From NCBI RefSeq assembly GCF_913060805.1, contig NZ_CAJXTC010000004.1, positions 1 to 64,000 on the forward strand: 64,000 bases of DNA, in the 5' to 3' direction. The position numbers and the translations under genes were made by a program. The stretch's first letter is position 1. Each line of letters starts with the position of its first letter. Source of the DNA: an uncultured Draconibacterium sp. (GTDB lineage: Bacteria; Bacteroidota; Bacteroidia; Bacteroidales; Prolixibacteraceae). The notes below the pieces were generated by a model. The model saw only the letters and a program-made list of their open reading frames with translations, was not told the origin of the DNA and did not search any database. Below, piece by piece: positions 51,241 through 60,827 of the stretch.

Positions 51241-51996
51241 CTATTGCCCCTTCTTCATCTGCGCATAAAGTTTATTGGCAAAAATAAAGTCGTCGAGTTT
51301 TTGATTACCTGAATCCAGAATTTCTTTTTTGGTGCCTTCCCATTCCTTTTCACCTTTCGAGATAAACAACACCGATTCGCCAATCTCAATTACCGAATTC
51401 ATATCGTGTGTATTGATGATAGTGGTCATTTCAAACTCTTTGGTCAGCGTTTGAATCAGTTGATCGATAACTGTAGCGGTTTCGGGATCGAGGCCCGAGT
51501 TGGGTTCGTCGCAAAACAGGTATTTGGGATTTAGTGCAATGGCGCGGGCAATGGCCACACGTTTTTGCATTCCACCACTAATTTCGCTGGGAGCCAGTTT
51601 GAATGCTTGTTTTTCGATGTTTACATGCTCGAGGCAAAATTCAACACGTTTTTGTTTTTCGGCCGAACTCATTTCTGTAAACATATCGAGCGGAAAACGT
51701 ACATTGCCTTCAACTGAAATACTGTCGAACAAAGCTCCTCCCTGAAAAACCATTCCCACCTCGCGGCGCAGCACTTTGCGTTCTTTCTCGTTCATTTGGG
51801 TAAAGTTGCGGTCGTTGTACCAAATCTCGCCACTGTCAACCTCAAAAAGTCCGAGTGTCGATTTCAGTAAAACCGTTTTCCCCGATCCGCTTCGGCCAAT
51901 AATCAGGTTGGTTTTTCCCTGCTCAAAAACGGTTGAAATATCTTTCAAAACCGTATTGCCGTCGAATGTTTTTACTATGTTTTTAAGTGTAATCAT
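51241..51996 (-). CDS. ABC transporter ATPase, MlaF-like
   Basis: 251 residues. GRSGSGKTVLLKS (Walker A, about 34-46), SGGMQKRVAIARAIA (signature, about 138-152) and YLFCDEPNSGLD (Walker B, about 157-168). Overlaps the MlaE-like permease by 4 bases, so the two form a complex for phospholipid movement between membranes. The MCE periplasmic subunit is not in this window. Confidence 0.93.
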   Translation of the reverse strand: MITLKNIVKTFDGNTVLKDISTVFEQGKTNLIIGRSGSGKTVLLKSTLGLFEVDSGEIWYNDRNFTQMNEKERKVLRREVGMVFQGGALFDSISVEGNVRFPLDMFTEMSSAEKQKRVEFCLEHVNIEKQAFKLAPSEISGGMQKRVAIARAIALNPKYLFCDEPNSGLDPETATVIDQLIQTLTKEFEMTTIINTHDMNSVIEIGESVLFISKGEKEWEGTKKEILDSGNQKLDDFIFANKLYAQMKKGQ

Positions 51997-52733
51997 GTTA
52001 ATAGCAGGCGGGTTAAAATTAAGTCGAAAAACAGGATGAGGATATTGGTGTTTACCACGGCTTTTGTACTGGCTTTACCTACTTCAAGCGCTCCGCCCTG
52101 TACGTAGTATCCAAAATAAGCAGGTACCGAGGCTACCAAAAATCCGAAAAACAACGATTTTATTATGGAGAAAGTAATGTAATACGGGTAAAACAACCAC
52201 TGAATTCCATCAATGTATTCAGGTATGGTAATAACACCGGCAATTGGGCCGGTAACCAAACCGCCCAGCAATCCGAAAAATACGCTGATAATATACAGGA
52301 ACGGAAAGATAAATACCACCGCAATTATTTTGGGCAGGATAAGAAAACTGGCCGAGTTTACCCCCATAATTTCCAGCGAATCGATCTGTTCGGTAACACG
52401 CATCGTTCCTATTTCGGAGGTGATGTTCGATCCCACTTTTCCGGCCATAATAAGCGCCAGCATGGTTGATGAGAACTCGAGCAGCAAGGTATCGCGGGTT
52501 CCCAAACCCACCAGTTCCGATGGATAAATCGGGTTCGCCATACTGTAAGCGAACTGGATGGTCATAATTCCGCCAATAAAAATCGAAATGATTATTACGA
52601 TACCCACCGAGTTTACACCCAGGTTATCGATCTCGTGAAACAACTGCCTGAAATACAGTTTGTGTTTCTCGGGCCGGGCAAAAACCCGTTTCAGCATCGA
52701 AAAATATCGGCCTATATGAAAGAAAAACCCCAT
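51993..52733 (-). CDS. MlaE-family phospholipid transport permease
   Basis: 246-residue inner-membrane protein with about five helices. GLGTRDTLLLEF and the hallmark MAGKVGSNITSEIGTMRV (about 98-115), EQIDSLEIMG, mark the MlaE/YrbE family. Translationally coupled to the ATPase. Confidence 0.94.
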   Translation of the reverse strand: MGFFFHIGRYFSMLKRVFARPEKHKLYFRQLFHEIDNLGVNSVGIVIIISIFIGGIMTIQFAYSMANPIYPSELVGLGTRDTLLLEFSSTMLALIMAGKVGSNITSEIGTMRVTEQIDSLEIMGVNSASFLILPKIIAVVFIFPFLYIISVFFGLLGGLVTGPIAGVITIPEYIDGIQWLFYPYYITFSIIKSLFFGFLVASVPAYFGYYVQGGALEVGKASTKAVVNTNILILFFDLILTRLLLT

Positions 52734-52898
52734 TGTTTAAAGTTTCTTGCTATGTAATCGGCTAAAATTACAACTTAATATGCGGAAACAAAATTTTTAT
52801 GAATTTGAATCGGGCTGAGGCAACAATAACAAAATAATTCCGTATTTTCAAAGTTACAATCTCAGGGAAGATTCATTTTACGAACAAAACACAGACAG

Positions 52899-53987
52899 AT
52901 GGCTAACAATTTTTGTGTGATAATGGCAGGTGGCGTAGGAAGTCGATTTTGGCCACTTAGCCGCACAGCACGTCCGAAACAATTTTTAGATATTTTAGGA
53001 ACTGGAAAAACTTTTATTCAACAAGCATACGAGCGGTTTCAGGAGATCGTACCCAAAGAAAACTTTATTGTTGTAACCAACGCGTTGTACAAAGATCTTG
53101 TAAAATCGCAGCTTCCTGCGCTTCGAGATGAGCAGATTCTGCTGGAACCTTTACGACGGAATACAGCACCGTGTTTGGCTTATGCGGCCAATAAAATTGC
53201 ATTGATCGATCCGGAAGCCAACATTATTGTTACGCCTTCCGATCATTTAATTCTGAAAGAGGAGGAGTTTAAAAAGCAAATCCGAAACGGCTTGGAGTTT
53301 GTTGCTGAAAAGCCGGCTCTACTAACGCTCGGTATTAAGCCCAACCGCCCTGAAACCGGTTATGGTTACATTCAGGTGAAACGGAAAAAGGAGTTTAACG
53401 ATTTGGACAACCTGTATAAAGTAAAAACCTTCACGGAAAAGCCGAATGAAGAGATGGCGAAGATTTTTATCGAAAGTGGAGAGTTTTATTGGAACTCGGG
53501 AATATTTATTTCCTCATTGTCAACAATGCTTGAGTCGCTTCAGCAGCATTTAACCGAAATTGCCCTGAAATTTGAACATGGCCGCAGCAAAATGAACACG
53601 TCGAGTGAGGAACCTTTTATACGGAAAACGTACTCGGAATGCCAGGCTATTTCAATCGACTATGGAATAATGGAGAAGGCAAAAAATGTGTATGTGCTTA
53701 CTGCTGATTTTGGCTGGAGCGACCTGGGAACCTGGAGTTCGTTATACGAAAACAAAGAAAAAGATGAAGATGGTAATGTAATACGGGCAGACAATGTGAT
53801 GTTATATGATACCGAAAATTGCATTGTCGACATCTCGAAAAATAAAATGGCTGTTATTCAAGGCCTCGATGGTTTTATTATTGCCGAACGAAACGATACT
53901 TTAATGATTTGCCGGCGCGAAGATGAAGATCAGGTGAAGAAGTTTGTTACCGATGTGCGAATCCAAAAAGGCGATTCGCTAGTGTAA
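52899..53987 (+). CDS. manC: Mannose-1-phosphate guanylyltransferase
   Basis: Makes GDP-mannose for cell-surface glycans. 362 residues. MAGGVGSRFWPLSRTARPKQFL (about 9-30) holds the nucleotide-binding loop and the Arg/Lys pair, PSDHL (about 108-112) and FTEKP (about 175-179) follow, and DFGWSDLGTWSSLYE (about 272-286) is the metal-binding block. Short form without the isomerase domain. Ends at a bidirectional terminator. Confidence 0.95.
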   Translation: MANNFCVIMAGGVGSRFWPLSRTARPKQFLDILGTGKTFIQQAYERFQEIVPKENFIVVTNALYKDLVKSQLPALRDEQILLEPLRRNTAPCLAYAANKIALIDPEANIIVTPSDHLILKEEEFKKQIRNGLEFVAEKPALLTLGIKPNRPETGYGYIQVKRKKEFNDLDNLYKVKTFTEKPNEEMAKIFIESGEFYWNSGIFISSLSTMLESLQQHLTEIALKFEHGRSKMNTSSEEPFIRKTYSECQAISIDYGIMEKAKNVYVLTADFGWSDLGTWSSLYENKEKDEDGNVIRADNVMLYDTENCIVDISKNKMAVIQGLDGFIIAERNDTLMICRREDEDQVKKFVTDVRIQKGDSLV

Positions 53988-54017
53988 ATTGAACGGCAAA
54001 CAATAGCTAAAAATAAA

Positions 54018-54050
54018 AAAACGGGTAGTCAAAAAATGGCTACCCGTTTT
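54018..54050. terminator. Bidirectional terminator between manC and the RND operon
   Basis: AAAACGGGTAG and CTACCCGTTTT form an 11-bp stem with an 11-nt loop; A-run before and T-run after, so it can stop both convergent transcripts. Confidence 0.9.
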
Positions 54051-54067
54051 CTGTTAAAAGCACCGGA

Positions 54068-57000
54068 TTATTCCGACACTTCTGCTTTTTTCGGTTTATT
54101 ATCTTCCGGTAAATTACCGGTCCATTTTTTTATCGAATAATTTATCCGGATGGTAATCATATACATTACCGGAGAAAGTAACAACGTTAAGAAAGTGGCA
54201 AAGGTAAGACCAAAAATTACGGTCCACGACATTGGCCCCCAGAAAGCTACACTCTCGCCGCCCAGGGTTATTTGCGGATCGAAACGCGAGTAAAGCGTAA
54301 AGAAGTTAAAGTTTAAACCAATGGCCAGCGGAAGCAAACCTAACACCGTTGTAATTGCGGTTAGCAATACCGGGCGTAAACGGGTTTTTCCGGCCTCTAC
54401 CAGTGCGTCAATCTGCACTTGTTTTGGTAAGAAAGCTTTTTCAGAATAGCCCAGTTCTTCACGTTTTCGTTTTCGCGTCAGGTCAATGTAGTCAATCAAT
54501 ACAATACCGTTGTTCACCACAATTCCGGCTAGCGAAATAATTCCAATACCCGTCATAATTACTACAAATTCCATTTTAAAAATTCCCAAACCAAGGAAAA
54601 CGCCAATGGTACTGAATACCACAGTTGCGATAATAATTGCCGGGCGGATAAACGAGTTAAACTGCGTAACCATAATAATCATGATCATGGCTATTGCAAT
54701 AATCAGCGCATAAACAAGGAACTCCATACTTTCGGCCTGCTCTTGTTGCTCGCCCGAAAATTCGTAGGTGTAACCCTCCGGCATTTCATAGTCTTCAAGT
54801 AGTTGTGCAATACGGCCGTTAATTTCGTTGGCATTGTAGCCTTCAACAACTCCCGATGTAATGCTGATTACACGTTTATGATCAACACGACTGATTTTAT
54901 CGTACGATGTTGAATATTTAAACGATGCCACCGACGAAATTGGAATTTTACTTCCGTTAACCGGAATTTTCTGGTTCATCAGAGTAGAAACATCGTTGCG
55001 GTATTTTTCATCCAAACGCACAAAAATATCGTATTCATCTTCCCCATCTTTAAACTGGCTGGCTTCGTAACCATAAATCGAGTTACGGAAAGCCATTGCA
55101 ATTTGCTGCGTAGAAAGTTCGTACAAACGTGCCTGCTCGCGGTCAACCTCAATAAGCATTTCGGGCTGGTTGGTGTTGATGTTCAGTTGCAGCTCGTCAA
55201 TTCCCGGAATGTTATCATCTTCAATTATTCGTAGAAAATCGTCGGTGATTCGTATCAACTGGTCGAACTCATCACCCGATACATCAATACTAACCGGATC
55301 GCCCGTTGGGGGACCCTGTTCATCTTTATCTACGAATATTTTTGCCCCAACAAAACCATCAAGGTTTTTGGCAATGTCCTGCATAACAATCGACGTGTTT
55401 ATTCCATCGCGCAGTTTATACTCCACAAACGAAACCGATGTAAGCGACTTGTTCGGGCTTTCTTCGTTATTGCTGAACATGCCACCACTCATTCCAACTC
55501 CAACGTTGGTGGTAACCGATTTTACAATATGGTTAACCGGTTTAATGGTTTCTTTTATAATGTTTTCCACCTCGCGCGAAACTTCATCGGTTTTTTCAAT
55601 TGAAGTTCCCAGTGGCAATTCCATGGTTACATAAACGGTTGTTGGATCGGTTTCGGGGAAGAATACCATTTTCGGGTTGCTGCCAAAATAGAAACCCACC
55701 GAAAACAGCAGCAACAGGAATGTTCCGCCAAAATAAATGTAAGGCCACGGACCGGTTAACGCGTGTTTCAACTGCTTGGTGTACATGTGCTCGAGCCATA
55801 CCAAAAATTTGGTTTGGAACCAGCGTGCCACCGGACGTAAAACAAACAGGTTGGCCACCATTAAAAAGGCTACTGTTGCCAGAAGGTTTCCGAGTAAGAA
55901 AATTTTAGCTACGTAGAACAAAACTGAAATACCGGCAAAAATGGCTGCATTTCGCAACACCTTTTTTACGTTGGCTTTGGTGTTAATATCCTCTACTTTC
56001 ATAAAGGATGAAATAAACGCTGGATTAATAATCAGCGCCACAAACAGCGACGAGGCAAGCACCACAATCAATGTTTGGGGAAGTATGCTCATGAACTCGC
56101 CAATTATTCCTTCCCAGGCCAGTAGCGGGAAAAAAGCAGCAAGTGTTGTTAATGTCGATGAAATAATTGGGAAGGCAATTTCGCTTACCCCTTGTTTGGT
56201 TGCTTTTTCTAAAGGATTGCCTTCGCTAAAGAGTCGGTACACATTTTCAACCACAACAATGGCGTTGTCTACCAACATCCCGAGTGCGAGAATCAATCCG
56301 TAAAGCACCATCGAGTTCAGCGTAATTCCACTTTGCTGCAGAATTACAAACGACAGGAACATGGACAACGGAATGGCCAAACCGGCAAATAGTGCGTTGC
56401 GGAAACCCAGGAACAGAAACAGTACAAAAGTTACCAGAATCATTCCGAGGATAATACTGTTCTCGAGGTTCGAAATGGTATCTTCAATGTAGTGGGTCAT
56501 GTCGTCAGTAACCACCACATCAAGGTCTTTGGGAATTTGGCCGCGTGCTTTTAGCTGGTCAATTGCGTTGAGTACATTCTGAGATGCAGCAAGTATATTT
56601 TCGCCCGATTTTTTGGTAACCGACAAGGTAATTACCGGCTGGTCGTTCAGGCGGGCAATGGTTGCCTGCTCTTTATACCCGTCAACAACAGTTGCCACAT
56701 CGCGAATATAAACCGGTTTCCCGCTGTTCACTTTTATAATGGTATTCGCAATCTGTTCGATACTGGTGTAATTGGCATCGGTACGAATGGTTCGGCGGGT
56801 TTGGTCAGCTGTAAACTGGCCTGCTCCCATACTGATATTTTCGAACTGAATGGCTAAAGCCACATCTTCAAAACTAAGTCCAACTGCATTGAGTTTATAC
56901 GGATCTAAGTTGATCTGGATCTCGCGTTCTTCGATACCACGAATGTTGGCTTCCGAAATTTCCTTGAAACCTTCAAATTCGTCTTGCATTATTTCGGCGT

Positions 57001-57511
57001 ACTTTTTCAGGTCGCGCATGTTGTACTCGCCCGAAACGTTTACGTTCATAATCGGGTATTCCGAAAGGTCGAAATCGGTTACATACGGATCGCTTGGAAG
57101 GTCGTTTGGTAATTCCGACTTTGCCTGGTCAACGCGGTCTTTGGTATCCTGCAATGCCTGTTTTATGGTAACATTTGTGTTGAACTCCACAATAATGGTA
57201 CTCACATCCTGGTACGATGCCGACGTTACTTCTTTCACGCCTTTCAGCCCTTTCAGTTCTTTTTCAATAGGGCGGGTACACAGGTTTTCAATGTCAACCG
57301 GCGAGTTTCCGGGATACAAAGTTTGAATAAAAATGTACGGAACCACAATCTCGGGCATAGCCTCGCGCGGCATTTGCTGGTACGAGAAGATTCCGAATAA
57401 AACCAGCAGGGCCGTAAAAATATACACCGTGGTTTTATTCTTTAGCGCAAGAAACGTTGGTTGAAACTTACGCGTTATATCTGATTTATGTTTTTCAGTT
57501 TCTTTCTCCAT
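54068..57511 (-). CDS. RND efflux transporter permease
   Basis: 1147-residue inner-membrane proton antiporter of the AcrB/HAE type. After a 20-residue cytoplasmic lead the first helix follows, then the periplasmic porter domain (MPREAMPEIVVPY). The TM4 motif LGMLVDNAIVVVENV (about 408-422) carries an Asp of the proton relay. The last domain has ITGIGIISLAGIVVNNGIVLIDY. It expels hydrophobic compounds or drugs; substrate unknown. Third structural gene of the tetR-tolC-adaptor-RND unit, 24 bp after the adaptor. Confidence 0.95.
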   Translation of the reverse strand: MEKETEKHKSDITRKFQPTFLALKNKTTVYIFTALLVLFGIFSYQQMPREAMPEIVVPYIFIQTLYPGNSPVDIENLCTRPIEKELKGLKGVKEVTSASYQDVSTIIVEFNTNVTIKQALQDTKDRVDQAKSELPNDLPSDPYVTDFDLSEYPIMNVNVSGEYNMRDLKKYAEIMQDEFEGFKEISEANIRGIEEREIQINLDPYKLNAVGLSFEDVALAIQFENISMGAGQFTADQTRRTIRTDANYTSIEQIANTIIKVNSGKPVYIRDVATVVDGYKEQATIARLNDQPVITLSVTKKSGENILAASQNVLNAIDQLKARGQIPKDLDVVVTDDMTHYIEDTISNLENSIILGMILVTFVLFLFLGFRNALFAGLAIPLSMFLSFVILQQSGITLNSMVLYGLILALGMLVDNAIVVVENVYRLFSEGNPLEKATKQGVSEIAFPIISSTLTTLAAFFPLLAWEGIIGEFMSILPQTLIVVLASSLFVALIINPAFISSFMKVEDINTKANVKKVLRNAAIFAGISVLFYVAKIFLLGNLLATVAFLMVANLFVLRPVARWFQTKFLVWLEHMYTKQLKHALTGPWPYIYFGGTFLLLLFSVGFYFGSNPKMVFFPETDPTTVYVTMELPLGTSIEKTDEVSREVENIIKETIKPVNHIVKSVTTNVGVGMSGGMFSNNEESPNKSLTSVSFVEYKLRDGINTSIVMQDIAKNLDGFVGAKIFVDKDEQGPPTGDPVSIDVSGDEFDQLIRITDDFLRIIEDDNIPGIDELQLNINTNQPEMLIEVDREQARLYELSTQQIAMAFRNSIYGYEASQFKDGEDEYDIFVRLDEKYRNDVSTLMNQKIPVNGSKIPISSVASFKYSTSYDKISRVDHKRVISITSGVVEGYNANEINGRIAQLLEDYEMPEGYTYEFSGEQQEQAESMEFLVYALIIAIAMIMIIMVTQFNSFIRPAIIIATVVFSTIGVFLGLGIFKMEFVVIMTGIGIISLAGIVVNNGIVLIDYIDLTRKRKREELGYSEKAFLPKQVQIDALVEAGKTRLRPVLLTAITTVLGLLPLAIGLNFNFFTLYSRFDPQITLGGESVAFWGPMSWTVIFGLTFATFLTLLLSPVMYMITIRINYSIKKWTGNLPEDNKPKKAEVSE

Positions 57512-57535
57512 TTTGAAGAATTTTTTGGTAGGTGT

Positions 57536-58657
57536 TTAATTGATTTTAACGGCTGTTCCGTTAACAACCTGGTTGTAGCCTTCAGAAATAACCTGTGTTC
57601 CGGCAGTCAGACCTTCAGTAATTTCGGTCATATTATTATTGCTAACACCAGGTGTTACATATACTTTTTTGGCTACATTTTCTCCGCTGTTATTTTCAAC
57701 AATGTACAGGTAGTGGCCCTTAAAATCTTCCTTGATAAAAAGCGAAGGCACTACAATTGCCGATTCGTTTACATAGTCGCGCATTGAAAGAACCGAAACC
57801 AGGTTTGGTTTTATCATGTTTGTTGGATTGCCAATATTAATACGAACGCGGAACGTACGGTTATTCGGATCGATCGTGTTACCGATCTGGTTAATTTTTG
57901 CATCAACGGTTTTATCCAGCGCCGGGAAACGAATTTCAACATCGTCGCCACGGTGTACTTTGGTAATGTACGTTTCAGAAATATCGCCGTAAATTTTAAT
58001 GTTGCTGGTATTAATTACCTTGGCAAATGGTGTTTGCGGACTTCCGATATTTCCTTTTTCCTGATACACGATATCAACCACCCCGTTTATTGGCGATTTA
58101 ACTTCGGCCATTTCAATTTGGGTGTTCAGGCTGTTAATTCTTTTTTGCAAACTTTCTTTGCTGTTTTTGGCTTGCAGATATTCCATTTCGGAGCCAATAT
58201 TCTGGTCCCAAAGGTTTTTCTGACGTTCGTAATTTGTTACGGCCAAATCCAGTTGTACCTGCAATTCTTCAACCGAACGTTCCAAAACATCGGTGTTCAG
58301 GCGGGCCAGAATTTGTCCCTTGCTTACATGTTCGCCTTCAGTTACCAAAACTTCTTTAATGATACCGGCCGATTCGGGACTTACATCCACATCCTGCTCG
58401 GCTTCAACTTTACCGGTAACTTCAATAAAGTGTTCAAACTTTTGGTTTTCAAGAGTGGTGGCTTTAATGTTAACCAGCTCTTCGGTTTCGTTGGCAGACA
58501 GCTCGGTTTCAAGCGTATGAATTTGCTGCTCGAGCGTGTGAACCTGCTGCTTTAATTCCTGCAATTGCTTACGTTTGGCGGCTTCGTCGGTAACGTTTGT
58601 GTTTCCGCAAGCCGAAACTATAAGTGCGGTTGTTAGAATGAATAGAATCTTTTTCAT
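57536..58657 (-). CDS. RND efflux periplasmic adaptor (MFP) lipoprotein
   Basis: 373 residues. A lipoprotein signal (TTALIVSACGN), a helical hairpin (about 30-65), a lipoyl domain (VSPESAGIIKEVLVTEGEHV), a second coiled-coil region, then beta-barrel and membrane-proximal parts (VDIVYQEKGNIGSPQTPF). It bridges the RND pump to TolC. Spacing of 24 bp on both sides. Confidence 0.95.
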   Translation of the reverse strand: MKKILFILTTALIVSACGNTNVTDEAAKRKQLQELKQQVHTLEQQIHTLETELSANETEELVNIKATTLENQKFEHFIEVTGKVEAEQDVDVSPESAGIIKEVLVTEGEHVSKGQILARLNTDVLERSVEELQVQLDLAVTNYERQKNLWDQNIGSEMEYLQAKNSKESLQKRINSLNTQIEMAEVKSPINGVVDIVYQEKGNIGSPQTPFAKVINTSNIKIYGDISETYITKVHRGDDVEIRFPALDKTVDAKINQIGNTIDPNNRTFRVRINIGNPTNMIKPNLVSVLSMRDYVNESAIVVPSLFIKEDFKGHYLYIVENNSGENVAKKVYVTPGVSNNNMTEITEGLTAGTQVISEGYNQVVNGTAVKIN

Positions 58658-58681
58658 TGTATCTTATTTTTTGTTTTTCGT

Positions 58682-60025
58682 TTATAATGCGCCGGCGGCT
58701 TTTTTAAGATTTAGTTCGGCTTGCAGCAACGACATGGTTGAACTTACCAATTGTTGCGAAGTGGTTATGTACTGTGTTTCCTGCTGCGTGAGCTCGGCAC
58801 TGCTAACCATACCGTTATTGAATTTAATTTGTGTTTTATCCAAAATACTTTTTGCCAGATCGCGGTTTTCGCGTGTATTTAAAAACTGTTCGCGTGCTGT
58901 TTCCATTTCTGCCGATGCTGTTAAATAATCTTTCTGAAGTGTGATTTCGGCGTAACGCATATCGTTTGCGGCTTTGTCGAGTTCAATACGGGCCTGCTGT
59001 ACTTTTGCGCGTTTGTTTCCTGAATTGAAAATTGGAATGGAAGCCTGGAATCCAACAAGCGACGACGGGAACCACTCTTCTTTAAACAGGTTGGCCTTGT
59101 TGCCGTACGATGTTCTGGTGTAACTGTAAAATGCATCGAGGCGGGGAAGGTATGCTACTTTCTCCAAGCGGTACAATTTTTCAGAAACCTCGAAATTCGA
59201 CTGGGCCAAACGATAATCAATGTGGTTGATCAAGTCGAGTTTTGTGGTATTCAGTTCCTGTACCAATGGCGACACAAAAATGTTGAGATCGTCGGTCAGC
59301 TCAATCTCTGTGTTAATATCGTAGCCCATGGTATATTTCAGAACTGTTTTGGCAATTATCAGTTCTCTCTCTGAGCGAATTACTTCGTTTTCGGCATTTT
59401 TCTGCAAAATCCTCAGCTGGTCAACATCCTGCTGCTCGCGAAAACCATTTTCGTAATACACCTTGGTTTCTTCGTACAAACGGGTGCTGTTGTCCAGACT
59501 TTCGAGCATTACCTCGCGATAGCGCTGGCTAATCAGTACCGTGTAGTAGGCTTGTGCCACTGCACTGCGAATATCGATTTCCGTTTTTTCGTTGGCTTGT
59601 TTTGCCAGGTTCAAATACAGTTCGGCCGAGCTAACGCCAACAATCCACGAGCCGTCGAAGATTTGTTGCGACACGCTGAATCCGAAATCGGCATTGAAGT
59701 CCTGCCCAAATTTTACCGGGATGTACGTGCCCGGGTCTCCTCCAAAAAACTCTCCGGGAAGCAACGAAACCGGCAGATTCAGGAAAGCGCTGTAATTGGC
59801 CGTTCCCGATACTTGCGGTAATCCCGTGGTGATGGTTTCCCAAACCTGTTTCTGGGCAATTGTCACATCTTGTTTCGTGTTAAACAAAACATACGAGTTT
59901 TGCATGGCATATTCTGTGGCCTGATCGAGCGAAAAGCTGGTGTTTTCTTCCTCCTGAGCTTTCAGCGACAGTCCCACAACGCACAAGAATAAAAACAAGA
60001 TTAGTTGTTTAATTTGTTTCTTCAT
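58682..60025 (-). CDS. TolC-family outer-membrane efflux protein
   Basis: 447 residues with a signal peptide (LILFLFLCVVGLSLKAQ). Two internally similar alpha-helical repeats (YAMQNSYVLFNTKQDV and YEETKVYYENGF) give the TolC fold; the channel domain has TAEMETAREQFLNTRENRDL. Its start codon lies 17 bases before the end of the tetR gene (overlap), so the two are translationally coupled. Confidence 0.94.
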   Translation of the reverse strand: MKKQIKQLILFLFLCVVGLSLKAQEEENTSFSLDQATEYAMQNSYVLFNTKQDVTIAQKQVWETITTGLPQVSGTANYSAFLNLPVSLLPGEFFGGDPGTYIPVKFGQDFNADFGFSVSQQIFDGSWIVGVSSAELYLNLAKQANEKTEIDIRSAVAQAYYTVLISQRYREVMLESLDNSTRLYEETKVYYENGFREQQDVDQLRILQKNAENEVIRSERELIIAKTVLKYTMGYDINTEIELTDDLNIFVSPLVQELNTTKLDLINHIDYRLAQSNFEVSEKLYRLEKVAYLPRLDAFYSYTRTSYGNKANLFKEEWFPSSLVGFQASIPIFNSGNKRAKVQQARIELDKAANDMRYAEITLQKDYLTASAEMETAREQFLNTRENRDLAKSILDKTQIKFNNGMVSSAELTQQETQYITTSQQLVSSTMSLLQAELNLKKAAGAL

Positions 60026-60635
60026 ATTGAACTTTGTTTAGCTGTTTTTTATAATATTTTATTCCTTTTTCGGTGCAAATGGCATTCATGTGGTAATCCA
60101 TCATGCTATCAAAAAATGCGAGCGAGTTTACTTCGTACTCCTCAAAAATTCCATAATCCGGGTTCATCGTGTACAACATTCTTCCCACCTGCAGTTTGGC
60201 AATTAGGTACGGATCAAGATCGGTGCGATACAGGTTTTGGGACATTCCCAGTTTCAGGTTGTCGATGGTGTTGGTAAATATTCGTTCGCGTTTTACTTCG
60301 TTAATCTTTTTATACAGTTCGGGATAATATTTTTTTAGATCCTTCTCAATGCCATTGTTGTAGAATTTGTAAATAAATGCCACGTGTTTACGAATGAGAA
60401 GAATGCTGTCGATGGCGTTTTTGTCATCCAGCTCTTTAAAAGTCTTTCCACTTTCTTCAATAAAAAACTCGATAACCTGGTTAACGAGATCTTCTTTATC
60501 GGTAAAATATTGGTAAAGGGTTTTTTTCGATATCCCGAATTCGGCTGCCACGGTATCCATGGTAACCGCACGTATGCCTTTCTTAAAATAAAGATGGCCC
60601 ACGTTTTCTATGATGTATTTCTTTTTTTCTTCCAC
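60009..60635 (-). CDS. TetR/AcrR-family repressor of the efflux operon
   Basis: 208 residues beginning at GTG (60635). The N-terminal helix-turn-helix is TMDTVAAEFGISKKTLYQYF (about 25-44); the C-terminal ligand domain is not conserved. It heads the operon it presumably controls, with a 19-bp palindrome 40 bases upstream. Start codon and -7 box lie 5 bases apart, so the message is leaderless or nearly so. Confidence 0.92.
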   Translation of the reverse strand: MEEKKKYIIENVGHLYFKKGIRAVTMDTVAAEFGISKKTLYQYFTDKEDLVNQVIEFFIEESGKTFKELDDKNAIDSILLIRKHVAFIYKFYNNGIEKDLKKYYPELYKKINEVKRERIFTNTIDNLKLGMSQNLYRTDLDPYLIAKLQVGRMLYTMNPDYGIFEEYEVNSLAFFDSMMDYHMNAICTEKGIKYYKKQLNKVQYEETN

Positions 60636-60639
60636 GCGG

Positions 60640-60647
60640 CAAAAGTA
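60640..60647 (-). promoter_or_regulatory. Promoter -7 box of the tetR-RND operon
   Basis: TACTTTTG on the minus strand, full consensus, ending 5 bases before the GTG start codon. Confidence 0.6.
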
Positions 60648-60674
60648 TGCTTATTTTCTCAGGAAACTTTGACA

Positions 60675-60693
60675 GTGTAAAAAGTTTTTACAC
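60675..60693. promoter_or_regulatory. Palindromic operator of the TetR repressor
   Basis: GTGTAAAAAGTTTTTACAC, a perfect 19-bp palindrome centred on G60684, about 28 bases upstream of the -7 box. A smaller palindrome, GTTTAAAC, lies at 60702-60709. Size and place fit a TetR dimer site. Confidence 0.65.
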
Positions 60694-60737
60694 GACGGTG
60701 TGTTTAAACTTCCCAGTTATATAGACTTTTGAATTAT

Positions 60738-60761
60738 AAAATAGTTACACAAAACTATTTT
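60738..60761 (-). terminator. Possible ispD terminator
   Basis: AAAATAGTT and AACTATTTT stem with a 6-nt loop, 67 bases past the ispD stop; A/T-only and followed by ATAATTC. It might instead be part of the efflux regulatory region. Confidence 0.3.
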
Positions 60762-60827
60762 ATTTATAAAAGTTTCCGTGGTTTTAATCGGTAAGTGGCG
60801 AATATCGACCAATAAACGCCGCGTATT

